NCBI GenBank assembly: GCA_000827325.1
Contig: KN832881.1
Location: 1,324,616-1,388,615, forward strand
DNA length: 64,000 nt
Direction of reading: 5' to 3'
Origin: Oidiodendron maius Zn
Taxonomy: Eukaryota; Ascomycota; Leotiomycetes; Myxotrichaceae
The notes under the pieces: generated by a model
Seen by the model: only the letters and a program-made list of their open reading frames with translations
The model's database searches: none
Told to the model about the DNA's origin: nothing
In this document: one piece after another, positions 33,753-43,922 of the stretch
How positions within the stretch are numbered: position 1 is the first letter of the stretch
How the letters are laid out: each line of letters opens with the position of its first letter
Made by a program: the position numbers and the translations under genes

Positions 33753-34913
33753 ATGACCTCAACCTCATCGGCGCATCTCACTTGTCTCTGCGGCGCAGTA
33801 TCAGTGTTTGGCGCCATCCTAGCTGCACCAGAGCTCCCAATATATAAGGAGACATGCCACTGCAATTCATGTCGCCATGTAACGGGAGTCCTGGGGGCCT
33901 CTTTCCCTCCACTCAAAACGGCCCCGCCCCAGGACACACTCTCTAAACTTACATGCTATAAAAGTTCCCAATATATCACTCGCTACTTTTGCTCCAAATG
34001 TGGCAGTCACTGCTTTGTGTCCAGCCTTAGAAGCAAGCGGTGGTCCTGTCTCGGGGGAATAATCGAACAAAGTCCCTCCTCTAAAGCAGATGGTGCTCCA
34101 TGGCCAAAAGACGTTGTTAAAGTTTGGTACCATGATTTCGTTCTCGATACTCTCGATGGGGGGTTGGTCCCTCTCCAGCTGAGCCTCGACGGCCGCTCCA
34201 TTCCAACATGGGAAGCTGAAGGCCCCGAACCTCCTCCTCAGGATGGCTCATTCGATCTGCCACATGCTACGGTTCTCTCCCTTCCAAAAAAATCCAAAAC
34301 CACTCTCCCACAAGCCAAAAAGGGCTCGTTTCTTCCGGCCAAGTGCCACTGTGGAGGCGTGTCCCTCTTAATCAAACGCGCCAGCCACGCTTCCACATCC
34401 AACCCTGAAGACTCCAGGTGTTACAGCCTTTCTGATCCCACGAAATACCTAGCATACTTCTGCGCCTGCCGGTCATGTCGTCTTGCCACTGGGGCGTCGC
34501 TGGTGCCTTGGGCACTAGTTCCACCGGACGGCATCTTCAATGCCAATGCTAGTACCTCTATTAATCAGGGCGAACAGCCCTCCGAAGATAACCTCAAGTC
34601 GCTCATCTTCGGCTACTCTACTTCAGACTCAGACGTAAATCCTGGACTGATGCTAAAGCACTACTGGTCATCGCCAGACACATGCTGGAGTTTCTGCAGC
34701 AAGTGCGGCGCTACCATGTTCTACTGGTGCGGTAGGCGGCCAAAGGAGCTGGATCTTGCGGTAGGAATTCTGAGGAGTGAGGATGGAAGCATGGCAAGGA
34801 GTTGGCTGGAGTGGGACTGGGGTCGGTGTAGCTTCGCAGAGGAGTGTGTGGACGGCGAGACGTATGAGGCATGGTTGACAAGCCGGAAGATTATGGAGGA
34901 GATTGGTGGTTGA
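33753..34913 (+). CDS. protein with two tandem GFA/CENP-V domains
   Basis: Intronless, 386 residues. Two complete Mss4-like zinc folds follow one another. Domain 1 (about 8-150) has CLCG, CHCNSC and FCSKCGSHC. Domain 2 (about 195-375) has CHCG, FCACRSC and FCSKCGATMFYWC. These are the C-x-C, C-x-C-x2-C and C-x2-C zinc ligand sets of the glutathione-dependent formaldehyde-activating enzyme family. A Pro/Lys-rich linker joins them. Family members bind zinc and some react with S-hydroxymethylglutathione, but most are uncharacterised and the real substrate is open. All ligand Cys are present in both copies, so neither domain looks dead. Confidence 0.87.
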   Translation: MTSTSSAHLTCLCGAVSVFGAILAAPELPIYKETCHCNSCRHVTGVLGASFPPLKTAPPQDTLSKLTCYKSSQYITRYFCSKCGSHCFVSSLRSKRWSCLGGIIEQSPSSKADGAPWPKDVVKVWYHDFVLDTLDGGLVPLQLSLDGRSIPTWEAEGPEPPPQDGSFDLPHATVLSLPKKSKTTLPQAKKGSFLPAKCHCGGVSLLIKRASHASTSNPEDSRCYSLSDPTKYLAYFCACRSCRLATGASLVPWALVPPDGIFNANASTSINQGEQPSEDNLKSLIFGYSTSDSDVNPGLMLKHYWSSPDTCWSFCSKCGATMFYWCGRRPKELDLAVGILRSEDGSMARSWLEWDWGRCSFAEECVDGETYEAWLTSRKIMEEIGG

Positions 34914-35012
34914 CCCGCATGGCACATATCTTGCAATCTATAAATCGGCACCTACTCAATTTGACCTCTCATACTTCTCTCAGAGATCTCACACCATTTA
35001 CTTTTATGTATA

Positions 35013-35517
35013 ATGCCTCTGTCTGAACGGCAAGAATCACTCATTAAGGCCGCTTATGACACAATTGACGCTGTCCCACGCGGCACCGTTGACCGTAAGG
35101 TTGTTGAACAGTATGTACTCTACTGTACATTCCCAGGCTGAGCAGCTCAAAGCATTAACTCTTACCCTTTTCAGCACAGTAGGCTCAGCCGCAATTTGCT
35201 CAGACGGCCGCATCTTCACGGGAATCAACGTATTCCACTTTTCAGGCGGGCCTTGCGCCGAAAACGCTGCTTTAGCAAACGCAACGGCCGCCGGCGTGGC
35301 CTCCGCTATGAGTCCTGGTGTAGGAGACGGAGCCCGGCTGACGATGATTATAGCTGTGACCAATGATGATCGGGGGGTGATTAGCCCCTGTGGGAGGTGC
35401 AGGCAAATGATGTTTGACTTTTACCCCGATATCCAAGTTATTGTAAGGGATGGGAGCGAGTTGAGGGTCGTGGGAATGACGGACTTGCTTCCTTTCGCGT
35501 ATAAACGTGTCGACTGA
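35013..35517 (+). CDS. blasticidin-S-deaminase-like cytidine deaminase family protein
   Basis: Two exons, 35013-35110 and 35175-35517, give 146 residues. It has the cytidine-deaminase zinc site: GPCAEN (Cys60, with Glu62 as proton shuttle) and SPCGRCRQ (Cys105, Cys108). The Cys rather than His as first ligand, the GRIFTGINVFHFSGGPCAE context and the short N-terminus starting MPLSE all point to the fungal blasticidin-S-deaminase branch rather than housekeeping cytidine deaminase. The expected reaction is hydrolytic deamination of a cytosine nucleoside or cytosine-containing antibiotic. It is about 15 residues longer than the classical enzyme because of a loop around MSPGVGDGAR. The splice joins VVE-H-TVGSAA in frame. 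The true substrate cannot be told from sequence. Confidence 0.85.
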
Positions 35518-35704
35518 ACGGCATGGTAGAAGCTCTTAAGAGCTTACTCTATCTCAGGTAATATACTGGAAGTAAGATTTCACGCCAGTGCACGCAATTG
35601 AACATGCACTGCAAAATATTGTGTGCAATAGGGTAGACCCCTAGCATATTTCGGTCAATATCTCTCTGATCCGCCGGCTAACTCGAGATATCGACATGAG
35701 AAGA

Positions 35705-36814
35705 CTAAGCCATAATATTCATTAATTCCTCACCCAGGCGCCAACGCCTTGTAATCTCAGCCTGCTCTTCATAGAACCTCCCCATGATTCCCTCCTCGAC
35801 ATAGCCCATGTGTGGGGTTAGCAGCAGTTGAGACCTGCCCTCCCTGCCCCACTTTTGCGTCCGCCATGGACTATCCTTGGGTAGTGGCTCGATATTGAAG
35901 ACGTCCAGTGCCGCCCCGCGTATTGCACCCCTCTCGAGGACATTGAGGAGAGCCTCCTCGTCGACTAATGGGCCTCGAGAAATATTTATAAGAAATGCGG
36001 ATTTTTTCATCAGGGACAGGTCTGCGTGACCGACGATGCCACGCGAACGTTCGGAGAGAACGTAATGGATGGATACGATGTCTGACTGCTTGAAAAGCTC
36101 TTCCTTTGATACAACTTTGAAGACCTTTTCTCCATCTTCATCTTCGACAGGTAGCCCGGCTGCTTTCGCCTTTTCGTCCGCCACTTCCTGCGTGAGGGAG
36201 GTGCTCCAGGCCAAAACTCGCATTCCAAAGATCTGATACAATATCCGGGCTGCGTTAACTCCAAGCCGTCCAAGACCGACAGCCCCAAAGACCTTTCCAT
36301 TTAAGCCTATAGTGAATCCTGTCTCCCATCCTCCAGTTTTGACTTCGAGATCATCAGAGGCCAAACGATGGGCAATTCCAAGAATTAGAGCGATAGTATG
36401 CTCAGAAGTGCTATCGAGACCTCTCAATTTTTTCGTTGGTTCCACGTCACTGCGCGGCCATTGACCTGTCGATCCTGTGACACGAATTCCCAGCCTCTTT
36501 GCTGCCTCTAGATCAATTGACGCATTTCTCATTCCAGTAGTGAGCAACAGTCTAAGATTCGGCAACTTCTCAAGTAAAGTCCCGGGGAACGGCGTCCGCT
36601 CTCGCATGGTGGAGATCACCGTGAAGGGCTTCAGGCGATCAACAAGTTCCTGCTTAACATTGTCTGGAGTGGACGGATGATTGAATGAGAGGAGAGTGTC
36701 GCGAAATACCGTAATTTCGACCCCAGGTTCGAGGTGGGCAAAGCGTGATTGTGCGATGCCTTGGTAGTCATCCAGGATAGCTAGTCTGATAGGGGTGGGA
36801 GGAATAAGGGCCAT
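35705..36814 (-). CDS. D-isomer-specific 2-hydroxyacid dehydrogenase
   Basis: Intronless, 369 residues. The NAD-binding domain has GAVGLGRLGVNAARI (about 177-191), followed by a downstream SERSRGIVG and the hallmark SAFLINISRGPLVDEEALL. The catalytic Glu is in NIEPLPKDSPW and the His in LLTPHMGY, so the Arg/Glu/His set appears complete. The N-terminal and C-terminal segments form the substrate-binding lobe, starting from IRLAILDDYQG. It should reduce a 2-keto acid to a D-2-hydroxy acid or the reverse, with NAD(P). The residue following the GxGxxG strand is not Asp-rich (AWSTS), so cofactor choice is unclear. No targeting signal is visible. The substrate is unknown. Confidence 0.9.
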   Translation of the reverse strand: MALIPPTPIRLAILDDYQGIAQSRFAHLEPGVEITVFRDTLLSFNHPSTPDNVKQELVDRLKPFTVISTMRERTPFPGTLLEKLPNLRLLLTTGMRNASIDLEAAKRLGIRVTGSTGQWPRSDVEPTKKLRGLDSTSEHTIALILGIAHRLASDDLEVKTGGWETGFTIGLNGKVFGAVGLGRLGVNAARILYQIFGMRVLAWSTSLTQEVADEKAKAAGLPVEDEDGEKVFKVVSKEELFKQSDIVSIHYVLSERSRGIVGHADLSLMKKSAFLINISRGPLVDEEALLNVLERGAIRGAALDVFNIEPLPKDSPWRTQKWGREGRSQLLLTPHMGYVEEGIMGRFYEEQAEITRRWRLGEELMNIMA

Positions 36815-37861
36815 CGTAATACAATCTTTTCTGAGGGGAGTTCCAATTTGGAAAACGAATTCACAGATCTTTTATGAAACTGGGTTAAGTTACTACTCTA
36901 GGAGACCTGTAAAGCGCTTCGTTTTGTGAGTGATATTGTAGAGCTGTTAGAATCTTTAGCTTATTGATCCGGCGCTACTGGTAAAGCGGATATGTCCGGG
37001 TATAACTGGATGGAGAGGCTTCTGAGAGGAGAATAAGAAAGCGTAACCTCTACCTGGGATTCGATTTATGTAAAGTTTAGTTTCCCAGCGGAGAAAGCTG
37101 CCGGGAAATGACAACGATCGGGTAAGATATACTCCCTTTTCATGACATAAAGTGTTGGTTTTGCACGCCATTCCTCGCCGCCTTCGGGGGAGCGGGGTAG
37201 CAAGGGCAGCTAGTACACGTAGCTATATTGGCTGTCGCCTTGTGTTCGCGACATTCAATATCAACAACAGCAAGGCGAGCAGAAATCAAAGCTGCAGAAG
37301 TTAATGAAATGAGTGGAGCCTGATATTTAAGCACTGATTCGAGTTGGCGATGAACCAACGACGCTCTCTGCATCGAGTTTTATACGGAGAGATGCCCAAA
37401 ACAACCTACGAATCTTGATTGGCGCGCATGAGAGGCCCACCGGAGCCATGGAGGGGCATCAAGGAAAGCGATAACCACGAGACTCTAATCGGCTTTATTG
37501 GCCCCGACAATACGGGCTCTTCAGTGTAAAGCCGTTCTGTGCCTCCCCACGTCGCTGGAAAGTGCGCGTTTGGATGCCACTGTAGAGGTCCCCTTTTCTT
37601 GGCGAGTCTGGATCCTCGGCCATCCGATTTGCGGGAGAAAGTCTACTCTCGAGGCCGGCGTGGGAGGTGCGCTACTACGCAGCGAGAAAAGTGTCGGACA
37701 AATCCCCATTCTTATTACCGTGTCAAGGCTCCTGGTCAGTTGACAGAGTATATATTACGCGCCTGTCGCGGGGTGCTGGTATTTATCCAACCCGGAAGAA
37801 GTGAGCAGCAGCAGCAGCAGTTTTCCATACTAGGAAGATATAAGAAGCTCAAACCAACATC
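36815..37861. other. divergent intergenic region before arabinitol dehydrogenase
   Basis: About 1 kb with no supportable gene. It should contain promoters of the minus-strand hydroxyacid dehydrogenase and the plus-strand LAD gene. A short (AGC)n run sits at 37804-37820 in the presumed leader. Confidence 0.45.
37749..37756 (+). promoter_or_regulatory. TATA-like element of LAD gene
   Basis: TATATATT lies 106 bp before the start codon. It is assigned from position and composition only. Confidence 0.35.
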
Positions 37862-39033
37862 ATGTCTCCTTCAGCAACTGAGATCCTACCAGCAATGGCG
37901 CATCCTTCAAAACCGAATATTGGTGTATATACCAATCCTGAGCATAAACTGTGGGTTGCAGAAGCGGAGCCTTCGCTGGAAAGCGTCCAGAAGGGTGATG
38001 GCTTGAAAGTCGGTGAGGTAACGGTCGGTGTCAAGAGCACGGGTATCTGCGGGTATGTTGTGAAGCTGCTGCTAAGATGGGGGAGGCTAATACTTGTACT
38101 AGATCTGATGTTCACTTCTGGCACGCCGGCTGCATTGGTCCCATGATTGTTGAAGACACACACATTCTTGGTCACGAATCGGCGGGCATCATATTGGCAG
38201 TGCACCCTTCTGTAACACACCTCAAAGTTGGAGATCGCGTGGCCATCGAGCCAAACATTATCTGCAACGAGTGCGAGCCATGTCTCACAGGTCGGTATAA
38301 CGGGTGTGAGAAGGTAGAGTTCCTCTCTACACCACCGGTTCCTGGCCTTCTCCGCAGATATGTCAATCACCCCGCTATATGGTGTCATAAGATTGGAGAC
38401 ATGTCCTTTGAAGACGGAGCTTGCCTGGAGCCCTTGAGCGTATCGCTAGCTGGCATGCAAAGATCTGGAGTCAAGCTGGGAGATCCAGTCTTGATCTGCG
38501 GGGCTGGCCCAATTGGTCTTATCACCTTGTTATGCTGCAGAGCTGCGGGAGCTTGCCCTATTGTCATCACTGATATTGACGAGGGCCGACTCGCGTTCGC
38601 GAAAGATCTTGTCCCATCCGTGATTACACACAAGATTGAACGAATGTCGGCAGAGGAAGGGGGGAAAGCAATCGTGGACGCATTCGGCGGTATTGAGCCC
38701 GCGGTGGCAATGGAGTGCACAGGTGTAGAGAGCAGTATTTCGTCGGCGATATGGGCAGTCAAGTTCGGAGGAAAGGTCTTTGTGATCGGGGTTGGGAAGA
38801 ACGAGATGAACATTCCTTTCATGAGGCTGAGCGTCCGTGAGATCGACCTTCAGTTTCAGTATCGGTATTGTAACACTTGGCCACGAGCTATCCGGCTCGT
38901 CCAGAGTGGAGTTATCGACATGAAGAAGCTGGTAACCCACCGCTTCCAGCTCGAGGATGCGGTGAAGGCGTTCCACACTGCGGCAAACCCAAAGACGGGT
39001 GCAATCAAGGTACAGATAAAGAGCGAAGACTGA
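37862..39033 (+). CDS. ladA: L-arabinitol 4-dehydrogenase (zinc MDR)
   Basis: Two exons, 37862-38052 and 38103-39033, give 373 residues. It oxidises L-arabinitol to L-xylulose with NAD+ in the fungal L-arabinose pathway. The catalytic zinc ligands are Cys in STGICGSDVHF, the His-Glu of GHESAG and the Glu of CLEPLS. The structural zinc site is [15 protein letters not shown]. The nucleotide loop is [12 protein letters not shown], followed by ITDIDEGRL, whose Asp indicates NAD. The N-terminal block [19 protein letters not shown] and [20 protein letters not shown] are typical of LAD rather than xylitol or sorbitol dehydrogenase, though these are close relatives. The 50-nt intron splits the codon before SDVHF and is needed to keep the frame. 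Confidence 0.88.
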
Positions 39034-39365
39034 GAGACTGGAAGGATGGGTGGGATGGGGGACACTGGGAAGATGCAAAGAACGCGAGGAGAGTGTATAT
39101 AGAAGTGCTTATTCTCTAGATCGAGTTTGAATCAATGGCAATTATTGTTGTCTGCGGGAGATATTTCTTCACACATTCTGGAGCTTGAGCTTTCCGCTAT
39201 CCCCTGTCGATCCTTAGCGCGGCTCTTGCGAAACTTCCCGGTGGCCGGCGAAAATTGTAACCATCTTCTCTCGACATCATCCCGGAGATCAATTGCCTTC
39301 CCGCAACACTCCTTCAGGATCGAGAGCAGTCTCCTTTCGACCTCCTCGCGTGCATTGATATCACC

Positions 39366-40095
39366 ATGTCGGTGTCAGCGTCTCGTGCCGTCCTGCGGCA
39401 ATCAACCAAGCTCTCTGGACGAGCCACCCGACGATTTCAGTCCACGACAACAAAAGCCGCAGACACAGCGAAGGATGCCGCCACCAAGGCTACGTCGTCA
39501 GCCTCAAATATCCAGTCGAAAGCTTCAGAAGGATTGTCGAGAGTCACTTCAGCTGCTGGGCCGGCCATTAGTGGTGCTGCCAAAGGACTTGGAAATGCAC
39601 TTGGGAGAATCGGTGGCCGGACTGGACGACTGATTCAATTCGTTGAGCGTAAGAATCGCTTTCTATAATGTATCTGTAATGGAGATGGCATGTATGGGAT
39701 GCTGACATGGACCTTTAGGACAAATCCCATCCGCTATCTACTATACGCGAGTCGGGCTGGAATTGTCAAAGCTCGTCTTCCATGGCCAAAAGATGACACC
39801 TCCGTATGTAACGTATGCGAGATTAAAGGATGTTACTTATTGATTTGCTTGTAGCCCTGTCTCCACGTTCCAGGCCTACTTCCAAAGGCTCGTAAAGGGT
39901 GTACGAAACCCGTCCACACTCGTCCAAGGAGGAAACCCAGTCAGCATTCTCCAACAGCTACGAAATGTCAGCTCTGCACAACTGGCCACTGGAGCTGTCA
40001 TTACTGCCGAGCTGTTGGGTTTCTTCACAGTAGGCGAGATGATTGGCAGGTTCAAGCTGATTGGGTATAGAGGGGATACTCATGCTCATCACTGA
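39366..40095 (+). CDS. ATP20: mitochondrial ATP synthase subunit g
   Basis: Three exons, 39366-39648, 39719-39803 and 39855-40095, give 202 residues. The N-terminus (MSVSASRAVLRQ, then RATRRFQSTTTKA) is a typical Arg/Ser-rich mitochondrial presequence. An Ala/Ser/Thr-rich helical stretch follows, then the subunit g domain: YYTRVGLELSKLVFHGQKM, STFQAYFQRLVKGVRNP, and a C-terminal hydrophobic helix TGAVITAELLGFFTVGEMIG with the GxxxG-like dimer motif. In yeast Atp20 lies in the Fo membrane part and supports ATP synthase dimers and cristae shape. Both introns (70 and 51 nt) interrupt conserved blocks that are continuous only after splicing. Confidence 0.9.
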
Positions 40096-41039
40096 ATGCA
40101 CGAAGGAGTATGAAGTTCTAGGAATTGGAGTGGGGCTAAGGACAAGAGAGAGATGGCAACGCGGCAAATCAACTTGTATCCGTGTCAGCAGAATCATTGT
40201 TGACATGAGGATTTCAACGTTGTATTTGCACATATCCTACAACCTTTTCCTTACATGTCTGTACATCACAATACCAATAAACGGCATAATGGCGGATTAC
40301 AGTTGGTTTGATAGAAGAAGATTTCCTGTATTCACTGTTTGTATAGTGCCAATGCGGTTACTGTGAAGTGATGTTTCTGCATGCACTTACCAAAAGGAGC
40401 GGTGGGATCCTGCTCACGATATGCCGTCCTCAGTCCAGGTTGAGGTAAAGCTGTGCGAAAGGCACCGCGCCGAGCTTACAAGGTGCAATATACATTAAAT
40501 CTGGTACCTAAGCTTGGCACCATCTTGTCCAAGCGTAAAAGAATACCTAGATATGGAGCAGCCATTTCACGTGACGCAGCATTACCAAACGATACACAGC
40601 CGCAACTTCCGTCTTTCTCATGTTACTAAAATATCTCTCAGAGACAACTGCCGACGGCAAGTTTAGGAACCACCCACTTTTGCCCAGGCATCCGGATGTC
40701 TTGGCCCTCGGATAGATCTTGCTGCGATCCTAGCCATTTAAGTGTTGATCATCTCCAAAGTAGACCATCCAGTTTTACGTCACGTTGCTTCGGTTTGCAT
40801 TGTTTACGCTTTGGGATTAATTTCCCCTCTTTGCCCCATGTAGTTTTGGGCATCCTATCGAGTTACGCATTTCAGAGGTAGGGGACTTCTGTAGTACTTG
40901 TAAGATTTAAGAGGGGTACATAAGTGACTGCTAGAGTTCTAGTTGCCACTGTTGATATACTTGCATCTGCCCACGCGTGCAGTGAAACCTGATGCTTTCG
41001 AATTTCACCGCTCTATACCTTCTTGGCATTCGGATCACA
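40096..41039. other. intergenic, no gene seen
   Basis: About 940 bp between subunit g and the secreted beta-mannosidase. No supportable gene; it should contain the promoter of the latter. Confidence 0.45.
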
Positions 41040-43922
41040 ATGAGACTTTCCAGCCTTCTCCAGGTTGCTGCATTCCCATTCCTAGGGTCTGCCTTACTAG
41101 AGCGATCTCCTACAGTTTTCGACTTGAGTGAAGCAAAATGGACCCTCTCAAGCTCCATATACAACATCTCCGTCCCTGGATCTGTACCTTCACAAGCGCA
41201 TCTGGATCTGTACAGCGCTGGTGTGATACCTGACCCGTACTTCGGTTTAGGAGACTTTGATCTAAGATGGGTAGCGGAGACCAATTGGACCTATAGCACT
41301 GTGTTGGAAAAATTGTGAGACTTGATTCCTATCCTTTCCGTAGATAGGTCTGAAATATTATACCTTAATCATGTAGCATTATTCTAGCTTTCGCTGACTC
41401 CTGGTAGGTATACTGGAAAGGATACTACCACTTGGCTACTCTTCAATGGGTTAGATACATTCACCTCAATTAAGCTGTGTGGGCAGCAAGTTGCTACGAC
41501 GAACAACCAGTTTCGTCAGTATTACTTCGATGTCACGAGTTATTTGGGTGCCTGTTCTGGAAAACCAAGTTTGGATATCAACTTCGGATCTGCCGTTAAC
41601 ATCACCGCTGATATTGCAAATGAGCCAGGACAGGAGACGTGGCCAAATGCTGTGGAAGGACTCTTTGAGTTTCCCAACAGGCAATTTATGAGAAAGGAGC
41701 AGAGTGACTTTGGGTGGGACTGGGGCCCGGGTTTTGCACCTGCTGGGATTTGGCGGCCGGCGTATGTGATTCAGGTTCCTAGCTCTGGATTCTACATTCG
41801 AAATGCGCTGCTGGACATCCATAGACAAGGCCAGTTGAACAATCTCCCTCCAGACCAAAATCAGCCATGGATTGTCAACGCGAGCTTGGATGTCATAGGG
41901 AGCGTCCCTTTGACTTTTCCAAGCGGGGCAACTCTTACTATCGAAATTATGGACATGAACAATTCAACGCTGGCAAGTGGAAATATGGAGAACGTGACAA
42001 CAACAAAGACATCTATAACGGGAAGTATAACAATAGAAGGAGAAACTTGTCAACTATGGTGGCCACACGGATTGGGACCTCAGAATCTCTACTACTTCAA
42101 GATCAGTGTGGTCAACGGGAAGGATGTATTGGCGTCAGTTACGAAACGAACTGGCTTCCGAACAATAGTTTTGAATATGACACCAATATCTGAAGAGCAG
42201 CTTGCGCAAGGGATTGCACCGGGCAATAACTGGCATTTCGAAATCAATGGCCATGAATTTTATGCCAAGGGTTCAAACTTTATTCCTCCTGATGCGTTTT
42301 GGCCACGAGTTACTCAAAAGAGAATAGAGCAGCTCTTCCAGTCTGTCATCGATGGAAACCAAAACATGCTCCGTGTCTGGGCAAGTGGGGCTTACTCACC
42401 TGACTTCATCTACGACATTGCCGATGAAATGGGCATCCTCCTTTGGAGCGAATTTGAATTCGGAGACGCATTATATCCAGTTGACGGACCATTCCTAGAG
42501 AACGTTCGGGAGGAGGCTGAATACAATGTCCGAAGAGTCAACCACCATCCTTCGCTTGCTCTCTGGGCTGGAGGGAACGAGCTTGAGAACCTAGAGCTTT
42601 TACTCGCAGAAGCAGCTGACCCTGGCAATCCCAAATGGCAAGAGGAGTACGAGCAGCTCTTCCTGGGCGTGCTTCTTCCTGCTGTTTATGGGAACACGAA
42701 ATCGATCTCCTATATACCAAGCAGCACAACCAATGGCTACCTTGAGCTGAATTTCTCTTTGCCAATTCCAATGATCGAGAGATATAATAACTTAACACCT
42801 GGATCTATATATGGCGATACGGACCACTATGATTACGACTCCACAGTGGCTTTCGACCTCTCCAGCTATCCCGTGGGAAGGTTTGCAAATGAATTTGGAT
42901 TCCACTCCATGCCTAGTCTCCAGACCTGGCAGCAAGCTGTCTCTCCAGACGAACTTTACTTCAATAGCTCCACGATACAGCTCCGAAATCACCATTATCC
43001 GGCTGGAGGAACATTTACTGATAACTATGCAACCTCATCCAAAGGCATGGCAGAGATGACCCTCGCTGCAGAGAGATACTACCCGGTTCCACATCACGTT
43101 GACCCGATTGCCAACTTCTCTGACTGGTGTCACACCACACAGATTTTCCAGGCGGATTTCTACCGCAGTCAGATTACCTACTACCGTCGTGGATCAGGGC
43201 TGCCAGAACGTCAACTTGGTTCCCTTTACTGGCAGTTAGAAGACATCTGGCAGGCTCCGACATGGGCCGGTATTGAGTACGATGGGCGCTGGAAGGTCTT
43301 GCATTACATCTCCAAAGATATCTACCAGCCTATCATCATTGCCAGCTATTGGGACTACTCCACCGGCAATCTCACTGCCTACGTCACCTCCGACCTCTGG
43401 AGCACCGCTGCCGGGTCAGCGACGCTGACTTGGTATGGCTATAATGGCAGTGTCCTTGCTCCTGCGTCTACCGTGCCCTTCACTGTTGGGGCCTTGAACA
43501 CTACTCAAGTCTTCACGGGCAACACCTCCACTCTCCCTTTCTCCCTCAAGGACGCCGTCTTGAAGATGAACATCTCGGCAACAGGGATACTCCCGAACAC
43601 CCAAGAGAGAAGGGAATTCAAGCACGAGTTCTACTTCCATGACCTTGACCTCAGCAAAGTCAATCTCGTCGATCCCGGCCTCGAAATGTCGTACTCGAAA
43701 GACACGGGTAACTTCACGGTGGAGGCAAAGACGGGCGTCGCAGCATGGGTTTGGCTAGATATCCCAGCTGGGACGCTGGCAAATTTTAACGAGAACGCTT
43801 TCTGGCTCGTCCCCGGCGATGATCCTAGGGAGATCAGCGTTACGGTGAAGCAGGATCAGAGTGACGGCAACTGGGTGGAGGGAGTAACCGTTCGTAGTTT
43901 ATGGGATAATACTCTATCATGA
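41040..43922 (+). CDS. mndA: secreted GH2 beta-mannosidase (mndA type)
   Basis: Two exons, 41040-41314 and 41408-43922 (93-nt intron), give 929 residues. The signal peptide spans about residues 1-19 (MRLSSLLQVAAFPFLGSA). The order is N-terminal jelly-roll, FGWDWGPGFAP, Ig-like domain, TIM barrel with acid/base LWAGGNELE (Glu483) and nucleophile ANEFGFHSMP (Glu587), then C-terminal beta domains. Many NxS/T sites fit glycosylation and secretion. It removes terminal beta-mannose from mannan and galactomannan breakdown products outside the cell, complementing the intracellular enzyme at 13389. ATG 41040 was preferred over the upstream in-frame Met at 40992 because it begins directly at the signal sequence. 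Confidence 0.93.

Noticed and set aside
37374-37861. SYGGRG (CreA-like) matches before the LAD gene
   Set aside because: The motif is so short that one or two matches are expected by chance in 480 bp, and I saw no paired sites.
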